DNA from: Atopsyche davidsoni | Taxonomy: Eukaryota > Arthropoda > Insecta > Trichoptera > Hydrobiosidae | Assembly (NCBI GenBank): GCA_022113835.1 | Contig: JAILWY010000015.1 | Location: forward strand, 8,284,501-8,348,500 | Length of the DNA: 64,000 bases | Direction of reading: 5' to 3' | Shown here: piece by piece, positions 13,801 to 24,046 of the stretch | How the letters are laid out: every line of letters begins with the position of its first letter | Position numbering within the stretch: the first letter of the stretch is position 1 | Notes under the pieces: model-generated | Database searches by the model: none | Seen by the model: only the letters and a program-made list of their open reading frames with translations | Told to the model about the DNA's origin: nothing | Made by a program: the position numbers and the translations under genes

Positions 13801-15189
13801 TTACCCTATTTTATAACTTTGATATGATTTTTAACAACCCTATATTATATATATACGATGTGGGCATTAATTTTTTCGGATTTTCTAAGAGATGGCGTTA
13901 CTACTATTGAACCGCATCAGGCTATACTTTAATACGGTGGTCCCAAACTCTGTGCCCGCAGGCGCCATGGCCCGCCGATCATTTTCCGTGCGCCCGCCGA
14001 CCATTTTCCTGTCCGACCACAATAAAAAATTATTTATGAAAAAAAAAAATTTTTTTTTTACTAATTAAAATGAGAAATGTAAACGAAAATAAGTTAATCG
14101 ATATAATTTTCAAAATAATAATTCTTTCCAGAAAATCATAAAAAAGTCTGTTGAAATAGTATCTTATGGTGGCTGATCCCTTTGATGGATCAATTTTTGA
14201 GTTTTTTGACAATTTTTTGCAAAAAATTTACTGCATCAATAGAAAAAAAAATTATGTTAAAAGTTAGATGCGTTCTTTCTTCTAAAGACGTGATTTTTTA
14301 TCTCTTGTATATTTACTTTTAATATGATTAATATGTATTTTCCAGATTAAAGTTTAGGAATTGGGAGATTATTATAACCGATGGATCTAGAACCCTAAGC
14401 ATTTAGGTGTCTTTTTTTAAATTGGAAATAAAAGATTACCAATAAACCTATTGTAAAAGATTAGCTATAAAATTATAACAATTTTTTTAACAAAGTTTGG
14501 CTTTGAAAAGTCGTAATTTTATCTAATTTTTCAACATTTTTAAGAATTACTTTTTAAGAATTAATTTAGAAGAAAACCTTAAAAAAGATCGGTAATTTAA
14601 TAATAAAAAATATATAAACATAATTGAAAGCTTTTTTTATATTCTAAACCAACTATCAACAAAGAAAAATTAATCGATAGTTAAAAAAATATGATGACAC
14701 GTTTCGCAAAAAAGTGACAAAAGCTTTCAGGGAAAGAAAATACACCCATTTCAGCCCCAGTCAGTACGGATCTCACTCGGAAATCGAAATCGTTTCATTA
14801 TTTCATTTATTTAATTATCACTTTACTGGGCGGAAAGCTGGTTGATTTACAGAATATTATAAAAATTAAAATTTATATTTACCTATTTGTTTATTATTTA
14901 ATTTCCATCCTTTTACAAGGTCAAATAAAGTCTTGAAGATGATTTGATAAAATTATGATTTTTCAAAACAAAAGTTTGTTTGCCCCAATTCGACCCAATT
15001 ACCAGAATTTTCATACTTTTATTTACTACTAAGTACTTATTATTTATTTAACATAAAAATATAAACAATAATTTTATAATTATATTTTTGGAATTGAGTA
15101 TTTTTTCCATTTCCATTTAGTCCAACTAGGCGTGCCACTAGGTTTCCGGCTTTTTTTTATCAATGAAAAGTGTATAATTTAAAAAAAAA

Positions 15190-15895
15190 TAGTTTATTCA
15201 AAGTATCATCACATTTTTGCTATCTCTCTGGCAGTACACGAATACCGTGACGATAAAACGACGCGTCGGACCGAAACTGTTCAAGCATCCAATTTTCCAC
15301 TTTTTCAAAATTGGCCAAGTGTAGCCCAGCCAATCCATGCGCCATCGACCGGAACAAATAAAAATCGGAAGGGGCCAGGTCTGGTAAATAAGGCGGGTGC
15401 GGTAGCAGATCCCATTTCAGCGTTTTGATGGTGTCCTGGATGATGGCACGAACCTTTGTCGTGCTTCAATATCATTCGTTCGTGTCTCGTGTCCCATTCC
15501 GGCGGTTTTTCGAGCACTGCAAGGGTCAAATTGATCAGTTGTTGTCGGTAGCGCTGCCCATTGACAGTTTCGCCTGGTTTCAGAAGCTCCTAGTACACGA
15601 TTTCTTTCTGATCCCACCAACTACACAGCATTACATTGGCGCCATGAATATTTGGCCTGGTCGTCGATGTTGTTGCATGTCCGGGCTTACCCCATGATTT
15701 TTTACGCTTCAGCTTATCGTAGCGAATCCATTTTTCATCACCAGAATTGATTTCATCACCCCATGATTTCGTTTTGTGGCGTTCAAGCAGCATTTCCGAA
15801 ATGCAAAATCGCCTTTCGACGTCTCTCAGCTTCAATTCATGCGGCACCCAATTTCCTTGCTTTTGAATCTTCCACTATGATCTGCTGAAATCAGG
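15190..15895 (-). pseudogene. Mariner transposase 3' half, broken
   Basis: Read on the minus strand it shows mariner blocks in order: RDVERRFCISEMLLERHK, then SGDEKWI (first catalytic Asp), NIHGANVMLCSWWDQK, then the region around the second Asp (KHDKGSCH, damaged by a frameshift), LAPSDFYLFRSM (third Asp) and a C-terminus ending in ERWQK. The frames change at least once and the N-terminal third is missing. The intact 3' end faces left, ending near 15180. Confidence 0.85.
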
Positions 15896-15899
15896 CCAA

Positions 15900-16262
15900 A
15901 CTATCACGGGCGAGATCTAAAGACACAATTGATGCGTTTGAAGCGAGCATTGGCAGAAAAACGGTCAGAATATGCGACCAGGCACGAGTCTGTAATTTTC
16001 CACCATGAAAATGCTCGGCCACATGTTGATCGGTTAAAACCTATTTGGAAAACAGTGAATGGGAAGTTCTGCTTCACCCGCCTTATAGCCCAGACCTTGC
16101 CCCTTCCGACTACCACTTGTTTCAATCGATGCAGAATGCCCTTTCTGGAATACGCTTGGAATACGATGGACAGTACCCTGAATAGAATATATTGTACCAA
16201 TTTTTTATAATAAAGCTCCAATTTCACAAAAAAATCCGAAAATTTTATGCACACGCCGTATA
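15900..16262 (+). pseudogene. Second mariner fragment, opposite orientation
   Basis: Plus-strand remnant of a different mariner: RLKRALAEKRSEYATRHES, then FHHENARPHV (second catalytic Asp replaced by Glu), then frameshifted matches to the PDLAPSDYHLF block and a C-terminal EYDGQY block near 16150. The 5' two thirds are missing. It abuts the minus-strand mariner head to head at about 15895. Confidence 0.8.
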
Positions 16263-16561
16263 TTATATAATTAAATAAATAAAATGTTATAATAATTCAG
16301 TACATTTTTTTTATTTGAATCCGGCCCGCCAACACATTCTAAATTTCATATATGGCCCTCTGCAAAATTGAGTTTGACACCCCTGATCTAAATGGTGATT
16401 ATTTGAATATCATGAAATAAAAATAAAATTGCGCAAATTGTCTGTCTGCTATAATTTTCGTGACTCTTTATTAAAAAAAATTAGGTATAAAACAAATCCA
16501 AAATCTTATTTTTCAGTTTGTATTTGAGAACGATTGAAGATAGTAAAAAACAAAAAATAAA

Positions 16562-18715
16562 ATGAAGCTCAAATATTTTTGCATGGCTGTAGTTGTTTTA
16601 TTAATTCAGGTCGGTTATTTTTTTAATTATTTTACTATAGTGTAAAAATTAATTAATTACTGACTATAAAACAGAGCAGTGACTTGTCTTTTATTTATGT
16701 TTATCAATATGTGACAATTGTATTATAATTAATGGATTTTTCCAGGATGAAGTTTATTCTGACCCTGAATGTAAGATTGATAGCAAGTTATGTCCAAAAT
16801 ATAAAATCACTGGTGATCTAAAAAATTTGACTGTGCTGATGTCTTACCAACGGTGCGTATTTTTTATTTAGAAATTGGAAAAATTGCAACGAAAACTCTT
16901 TACTTACGAATATTCTATTTCGAATTTCAGAAAGCTTGTCCTCGACGTGTGGGAATCCCCGTTGATCCCACAGCTGAGCGAGGCAGCCAAGAAGCTGGTG
17001 GACATTGTAAAGCTGATGGCGAACAGTGATTATTCATACTTTGTGAATGTTGCCTACCAATTTTCTACCTGGAGCATCATCTACCTTCCATATAATGATG
17101 GGTGTGACCAGATGTGTTTTTTTGGCCAGGTTTGATGTTTTATAGAAATCCCAACTATTCAGCCAAGTCTTGTCCTAAAAATTATCTTCAGAAATGAGGA
17201 GCACTTGAAAAGAGGATTTACAGAAGGCCAGAGTATAATCGACGATCTCTTTATTTTAGTATTTCCCATCACACATGAATATTTGTATTCAGATTTAAAT
17301 AGTCCTATATTTAAACTCTATAAACTGTAATACTTTACGTTTTTACAATACGTTTATCTGTAAGAATGGAAAGGAGGTTTGGTCTGTACAGTGAGATAGG
17401 TTTATAAATTGTTGTAATATAATTGATTTTTTTTGTAGTTTGTGAACGCATCATTGGATTGGGAGTTAAACAAAGATAAAAACACTTCATCAAGTGCTGT
17501 GGTTGGATGGAAAGACATAGTTCCATTTAACTGCCACAGAATCACCCAAACGGCCCTTCAAGCAATAGGATGTCCGCCATTACCTGATTTACCCGTATGT
17601 CCTCAGTGTATTTTATATGATTATACATTTTCATAAAATCGTCATTGTTGCCCTGTTAACTTCACCATGAAAACCAATCTAATTAGTTCTGTAACTATCA
17701 ATTTATTTGATGTTGTTCATCCCTTTTCACTTGGAAAATTACTCATCAACAAAGATATTGAGTGAGAATTTTAACGTTAAAAATGTTTTTGTTTTTCAAA
17801 TATTTTACAGCCTAAGAATCCACCGAAATGTTACAAAAAAGGGTTGGTGTACAATATAAAAAAGGCATTCAAATTGTTTGGAAGATTGCTGCCTTGTGGC
17901 TACAAAAAATCCTCTCTGGCCTTGTATAACTCCACAGACTACATGGACAAGCTACTTGTGGTTTTAGCTGTAGCATCCTTTTCTCCCGTACAACTCAACA
18001 TGTTTAATCTTCATCCCCCACAGTATATCTTTGAAGTAAGTATAAACAGACATTAGGGTATTGTGGTCTATGACCTGTGTATATGTGGTTTATGGTAAAA
18101 GGACTCGAGGACCCACTACACTATTCTCCTTAAGAAAGCCATGAATAGACATAGAGATTTGTTCAGTGATGATGGTCATCAACCTCCTCTGAGGAGAGGC
18201 ACTTGAAGAAGAAGGTCTACGACTTGTGACGGTATATAGCCCCTAGTGTAGTCTTACACGGTCTTTTGGCCCCGAGAACTCGCTAATTACAAATATTTAA
18301 GATGATGAATTGATTTTGACACAATGATATTGTATATACATAGCACAATACAATATTCATTAAAAGTTTAATACTCCTAACTAACTACTTAGTAACAGAT
18401 AAGATGAAGCATGGCAGTATCTGATTAATGTTACTCACATTTACATTTTTCTACAATCTAAACTGTGTAGTCAATAGGTTAGCATGCTCGCTTACCATCC
18501 ATGGGATTAAAATTAAACTGAAATTTTATATTTACTTCAAGAGCGTGGCACTGACTCTGAACTTAAACACCTCCCGCTGCTGCTGCCAAGAGCGCACCAG
18601 CCGCATGCTCAGCTTGTGCAAGATCCACTTCAGCGCAGCTGTAGCCAATGCTGCAACCTTGTTGAAGAACAAATATCAATATGACGAATGTATCAATTTT
18701 ACTGAAAAGCATTAA
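16562..18715 (+). CDS. Secreted cysteine-rich family, copy D
   Basis: Six plus-strand exons: 16562-16609, 16746-16852, 16931-17129, 17439-17594, 17811-18035, 18542-18715. They give 909 nt and 302 aa with closed phases; the exon 6 acceptor is the slightly weak TTCAAG. The leader is MKLKYFCMAVVVLLIQ. The mature protein has about 13 cysteines: EC and LC in exon 2, DGCDQMC in exon 3, NCH and GCP in exon 4, KCYKKG and LPC in exon 5, and RCCC, LCK and DEC in exon 6. Closely related to B (shared blocks such as PLIPQLS, NSTDYMDKL and HPPQY). It starts 176 bp right of the hAT element. Export inferred; function not known. Confidence 0.9.
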
Positions 18716-18868
18716 TTTTCACATTCTCGTTCCTTACTGATTGAATCGAAATGATAATGTGAAATGGTACATGTGTATTAACGATCCTTCTGGAGGTAAT
18801 TCTTATTTAAAAAAATAATATTTAGTTTTCTTGTGTGTGTGGAACCTCACACACTTTCACCACTACCC

Positions 18869-18910
18869 ATAATTATGGCTCATACATGTATTATCATGAG
18901 CCATAATTAT
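18869..18910. repeat. Inverted repeat, 15-bp perfect arms
   Basis: ATAATTATGGCTCAT and its exact reverse complement separated by 12 nt, about 155 bp past the stop codon of copy D. It could fold in a long 3' UTR, but no Rho-type or polymerase III terminator logic applies. Confidence 0.8.
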
Positions 18911-19028
18911 TGGTAGCCGTTACTATGAGCTTATTCGGTTGAATATTTGTCATATTATTTCATGACGGCGTATAAATAAATAATTTCAAAGTACAGTGAA
19001 TAAAAAAGTGTTTTAATTATAAAAATAT

Positions 19029-19052
19029 TCCCACACGTCGAAGACTAGTTTT
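19029..19052 (-). pseudogene. Inverted exon-3 relic of the cysteine-rich family
   Basis: On the minus strand, TTTCAG is followed by codons reading KLVFDVWE, matching the acceptor and first residues of exon 3 in copies B and D (KLVLDVWE). The match stops after about 24 nt. It lies just upstream of pseudogene E, which lacks exon 3 in its own orientation. Confidence 0.6.
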
Positions 19053-19416
19053 CTGAAATTTGAGAAAAGTCATAACCATTCATCATTCTATCTTGATCAA
19101 AGGATTTAATGTTTTCTGCATTGTAGTAAACTAAATAAATAAATTGAAATAAAAATTACCAGACAGCTATAAAAATGATATGATACTATCAAAACAGTAA
19201 ACAATCCATATTTTTAATGGTTTTTATAAATACCAGATATGAAATAAAATCTATAATCGTAAAAAGTATATTTATTGATATTACTGTCTGTGCATGTTTT
19301 AATTTATAGTAATTGATATTGTTATTGTTTTTGTACAGTATAAAATACCAAAAAAAATTCAATTTAATTCAGAATGCCAATCAAAACTGTATAGTGGTGG
19401 TAATATAATAACTAAA

Positions 19417-20904
19417 ATGGAGCTAAAATATTTCTGCATGGCTGCAGTTTTTTTACTACTCCAGGTCAGTGATTTTTATTTCATTGTATTTTTTTTATAT
19501 ATCTGCACCGCTAGACTATAGCAGATTAAAGAAATGCATCTAATTTCGTTTAATTTAGTTCCCGCTTACTTTAAAATGCTTTAAATGATTCACTTAGTTC
19601 TTATTCATCAATATTCGGTTAAATAACCGAAAATAAAAAAATATATATATTGAGTCTAATGACTCAATATATTTTTTATTTAATCAAAAAACCTTGTATA
19701 TCTATAATGATCTCCGTGACATTTTTCGGTAAATATTTACTCCAGAATATTTTAATATGTACTAAAAAAAATTCAATGGTATTGCTGCTTGACTCTTTCT
19801 TTCTTCTAATTAGCATTTATAACATAAAATTGTTTAGGTCCAGAAGAATGAATGTAATGTCGATAGGTTTAGTATTAATAATAGTTTTATTTTGAATGAC
19901 GAGTGTATTGTATTTTTTTTCAGGATGGAGTTCATTCTGATCCTGGGTGTAAGATAGACAGCAAATAATGACTAAAATTTAATTTGACCGGTAACTTAAA
20001 AAACTGATGTCTCATGAACCTTGAGTGCTTAATAATTTCATTTGAGCGAAACAGCTATTAGTCATATTTTTCCTACCTGCATGGCCTTGTACAATTCCAC
20101 AGACTACATGGACAAGTTGATTGCAGGACTCGCCGTGGTAGCCTTTTCTCCCATACCATATGAAATGTTTAATCTTCGTTCCCAACAGTATATCTTTGAA
20201 GTAAGTATATTCAAACATTGAGTTACTGTGGTATATGACCCGTGACGGCTGTCTGCGACCCACACTTGTGGTCGCTTACATATAGCCCCTAGCGCAGTCT
20301 GACACACTCTCTTGGCCCCGAGAACTCGCCAGCAGAATATTATTAGCACAATGATGAATTGGTCACTGTACTGATGTCATGTGTGTACGTAATCAAATTA
20401 TCTGGTTTTTAATACCTTTTATGTTATAGATACTATAACTAAATTTAAATAAATTTTACAGCAAAGATACCAGATTGGTTTTGTCTCACTATAAGTTCAT
20501 TTATGTACATATGTTTATCGGTGTGTGAAGCAGTGCTATTTTGCACATTTATTAAAGGGAATCAAAACTTTTGACATACATTTGCATTGATGATATCATG
20601 TATCGAAGCCAACAAAATCTTTCTTTCAAAACAGGCAGATGTTGATTATAATTTTTATTAAAACTCCCGGCTAGTTGATAGGTATGCTTGCATACTGGAT
20701 AACTGATTATATATATTTACCAATCTATTATTGATTCCAGACTGTGGGGTTGACTCTGGATAGCAACGTCTCTCGCTGCTGCTGTCCAGTCGCCTACTCA
20801 ACTTGTGCAAGGACCACGTCAGCGCAGCTGCAGCCAATGCTATCTCCCTGTTGAAGAACAGATATCTATATGATGAATGTGACAATTTTACTTATAAGCA
20901 TTAA
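19417..20904 (+). pseudogene. Secreted cysteine-rich family, copy E (broken)
   Basis: Exon 1 is intact (19417-19464, leader MELKYFCMAAVFLLLQ). Exon 2 (from 19924) begins DGVHSDPGCKIDSK and then hits a stop (TAA, followed shortly by TGA), with small deletions after it. Exons 3 and 4 are missing in this orientation. Exon 5 survives only as its 3' half (about 20082-20195, ALYNSTDYMDKL onward). Exon 6 (20741-20904) carries a short deletion after CCCP that shifts frame, although the rest still reads NLCKDH...YDECDNF to a stop at the expected place. Intron 5 is recognisably similar to that of copy D, so E is a recent tandem duplicate that decayed. Confidence 0.88.
19645..19672. repeat. Perfect hairpin in intron 1 of pseudogene E
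   Basis: ATATATTGAGTC, TAAT loop, GACTCAATATAT. The flanking A and T runs extend the pairing. Confidence 0.75.
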
Positions 20905-21563
20905 ATTTAATAAATTTCTTAAAATGTCACATACCTTACTCGTTGGATTGGAATAAAAATGTTAAATGGCACAAGTATTTTATTGATACTTCTGGGGTAA
21001 ATTATATAAAGACACATGTAGTAAAATTATTTAAAAAATTATAATAAAACATTGGAAGAAAATAAAAAAAAATACAATGACTGCATAAATATAAAAGTAA
21101 TTATAAAACATGTGCAATTTTATTGATTTCTAGATAAAATAAAATAAAAACTGTCACGATTAAAGCAAGTAAAATATATTATTTATGATATTGTTTTTAA
21201 TTCACGATTATATAAGTAGTTTGTAAATGACGCATAATTACTGAAAACATAAAAGGGTGCACGTGCAAAAGTCGAGAAAAATGAAATAAAATAAGCATTA
21301 AATATATTTTTCATGGCAATAAAAAACCATTACTTTATTGTTTAAAGAGAACTGTAATTAAAATTGGTTATTGGTTATTTTTGGACAGTTTTTATTTTTC
21401 AAAGTCATGAAAATATTCTAATATAAATAAGACCTGTTGATTATAGAATATTTATCATATCCTTGGAATGTTTTTAGAGTCATTTGTAAATGAAAATTGT
21501 TCAATACATTTAAAGAATATTCTTATTTTTGGATTCATGTGGTATATTGTTGAATTACGCTTT
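20905..21563. other. Intergenic between copies E and F
   Basis: AT-rich spacer separating the convergent 3' ends of pseudogene E (plus) and gene F (minus). No exon or recognisable element seen. Confidence 0.4.
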
Positions 21564-23270
21564 TCATTTTTTCGTTGTAAAAGCAGCGCATTCATCATAT
21601 AAATACTTGTCTTTAATCACAGTTTCAATAACTGAGGTTATATTCTTTACAATTATAGTACAGGAGTCCAACAGTTTTTTCTTGCGGTTCTCACAGCAGC
21701 AGACTGAAATGTTGGTCTGAATCAAAGATTCAAACAGCTAGAAGCAATAAAAATAATACATTAAATCTGCTGTTCGGATAGTCTTTCTCATCTTTGCCAA
21801 AGGAAAGGGTAAAAGTCTCAAAAAATATTTAAAGAAGCTTGACTCACTATTGCGCTGTTAAGAGGTGAATAAGTCGAAAAGACCTCTGATATTCCTGAAG
21901 AGATGGACACGACAGTATTGATGGCGAGTGCCCTGTCCATGTAGTCCTCGGAGTTGTATAGCTTGAATACACTTTTGCGCAGAGCACAGGGTAGGAGCCT
22001 CCCGAAATACTTTAAATATTTCGCCAGGTCGTAAACGAACCCCTTTTTGTAACATTTCTCGTGGTTCTTTGGCTGAAAAATAAATACAACTCGGAATAAA
22101 AGGCTTTGCGAGATGAATATAAAGATTTCTGACACCAATAAATTCAGAATAAATATATATAGGGTTGTTTGCCTGTTTTGGGATTTTGTTTATATTTGAA
22201 TGACTTTGAAAATTTTTGAGGAAATAACCACAAACAGTTATTAAAGGGTTTGTTTTGGTTTTAAAATATTTAAGGGCATGTTTTGATTAATAATAACTAA
22301 TATTCTCGCGGTTTGAAAAATGCCATTCTGAAATAATCTGTAAAACATTCTAGCAACAACAAATAAAACGTAAGGAATTATCATATTAAAACACAATTTT
22401 AAAATGGCTAAAATAATTTAAAAAGAAAATACCGGGAGATCTTCCAGGGGTGGACACCCTGATGCTCTCAAGGAAGCAGCCACCAGGGAGTGGCAGTTCT
22501 GGGGGAGCACGCTGCTAAAGCTGCGCAGACCTGCGGCTGAGGAGTTGCCAATCATATCCTCGTACCACTCCACGGACGCGTTGATGATCTTCGTGATACC
22601 ACACAGAATAATAAAATAAGTTTCAACTTCTTTTTTTGCTAAAAGTACATATATGTGTGAGTGTTTTACCTTAGCGAGGTCGCAAAAATTTTGACAGTCG
22701 GTGTCTTCAACATACAGTAAGTAGGATGCTACCCCCGAAACATGAGTGTATGCTAAATAAACAAAGTTTGAGTAGGAACTATCAATCATCTCTGTTAAGA
22801 TCTGTACGAGATCTTGGGCATCGGGGCTTAGCCTCGGCATCCCTTCAAATCGCCATAGCCTCCTGTACAATCCCCTGAAAACATGTCAATAGACAAAGGA
22901 AGTATAGGTTTATAGTAAAAAACTGTTTCAATAAGTAAATTCTCACCTCATATATTGAAATAAAGCTGTCTCGTTGGTAATATTATTTGGAATTGTTACG
23001 TTTGGACACTTGAGGCATCCAGCTCCTTGGCATCCTGGTTTTCCGCTTCCACTCTAGAAAAAATTTAAAGTATTAGCAATGAATTAATGGTTATTATTGT
23101 AATTTCTTTGGATAAACCATTGAATGTGTTCAAGTACAGATTCTGTATTTGCAGGTGTCTTTCAGGAATAAGTAACAATACATTTTGACAAATCTATAAA
23201 TTATATATACCTGAACCAAGACAAGGCCCAATACGAAGCAAAAGAAAACAGATCGACTGATGGCATTCAT
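21564..23270 (-). CDS. Secreted cysteine-rich family, copy F
   Basis: Six minus-strand exons: 23270-23211, 23053-22947, 22874-22670, 22588-22433, 22072-21848, 21737-21564. They give 927 nt and 308 aa, with all phases closed. The 20-residue leader MNAISRSVFFCFVLGLVLVQ is a clear signal peptide. The mature protein has about 14 cysteines in the family pattern: GC, GC and KC in exon 2, DCQNFC in exon 3, NCH and GCP in exon 4, KCYKKG and LPC in exon 5, and VCCCEN, DSC and DEC in exon 6. It differs from B and D at most positions outside the cysteines, so it is an older branch. The exon 4 acceptor (CACGAAG) is weak, but the 156-nt length equals that of B and D. Function unknown. Confidence 0.9.
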
Positions 23271-23574
23271 GGTTGATCAATCACAGGATGGCCGAATGAT
23301 TACAAATGTCTGATCGATAGCTTTTCTATTCCTGGTATTAAATAGTTCAGTAAACCAATAGTCAAGAAATATTCATGTTTAACAAAAACTGACTTGACAT
23401 TAAAAATACCATTAAATTTACATAAAACGTTTTAAATATATGATTAAAAATAATTGAAAGCGTGATATATAATTTATGTATAGTAATTATTTTTTAAAAC
23501 AAATAGAGGGTGATTGGGCTCATGTTTCTCTTATTGAACGATTCAATAACTATGATAATTTAACTTTTATGCCG

Positions 23575-23700
23575 GGGGTGGCCAACCCAAATTATCTCGC
23601 GGGCCACTTTGGAAATGCATCATAACTCCGCGGGCCGCATATAATATTTTTATAATATTGTATATCCCCATATTAGATTTAGATACACTATAGACATTTT
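23575..23700 (-). mobile_element. hAT element end
   Basis: GC-rich GGGGGTGGCCAACCC end, then CGCGGGCCACTTTGGAAATGC and TCCGCGGGCCGCAT, the subterminal pattern of ZBED-type hAT elements. The reverse complement closely matches the right part of the element at 26163-26595, so the two face opposite ways. Confidence 0.6.
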
Positions 23701-23799
23701 TTTGAAGTGAAAAATTGAAACACAATGAGTTAATATTACTGTGTTTATTATTATTCTTACATGTAAACATAGATTATATAATAATAATGATACTAAACG

Positions 23800-24041
23800 T
23801 ACACAGTATCTACTATAATGATATCCATTGTGTGTGGGGGGTGGATGTGTATGTATGCTTCATTTTTTGGTTCTCTATAGAATATCTTAAAAGATACAAC
23901 GCTGATTTTTTGCACGTAAGTTTTTCCGCAGCTATGTGCCGAATTTCAAGACGATAGGATAATATTTTCATTCATAAACTAATTAAATAAAACTATCAAG
24001 TATGCTTTATGTACAAATTATATGATTCTGTTGTTCACAGA
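23800..24041 (+). repeat. Dispersed repeat, copy 1 of an inverted pair
   Basis: About 240 bp nearly identical, in inverted orientation, to 30545-30775. Both carry a (GT)n/(AC)n stretch, the TTTTTTGCACGTAAGTTTTTC block and an end reading ATTCTGTTGTTCACAG. Class not determined. Confidence 0.75.
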
Positions 24042-24046
24042 GAGAG

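Larger units (their letters stand above)
13305..16385. mobile_element. hAT element with perfect 8-bp target duplication, nested mariners
   Basis: The element runs from CAGTCATGTCAAAGATACGG to GAGTTTGACACCCCTG; its ends are inverted (CAG..TGTCAAA). It is flanked by the identical octamer ATCTAAAT at 13297-13304 and 16386-16393, the signature of hAT insertion. GC-rich CCGGCCCGCGGGCC subterminal blocks lie at the left and a related block at 16321-16330. Inside are a hAT transposase C-terminal fragment (13498-13800), the end of a second hAT-type element (about 13938-14020) and two mariner halves (15190-16262). Between 14.0 and 15.18 kb it is AT-rich with nothing recognisable. The element is not autonomous in its present form. 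Confidence 0.88.

Noticed and set aside
15417..15697. Several overlapping frames on both strands
   Set aside because: They are shadows and frame-shifted pieces of one decayed mariner.
4806..23270. Identification of the cysteine-rich family as aphid bicycle-type effectors
   Set aside because: Bicycle genes have many tiny exons and CYC motifs in a different layout; here six exons of 45-225 nt and CCC...DEC do not fit.
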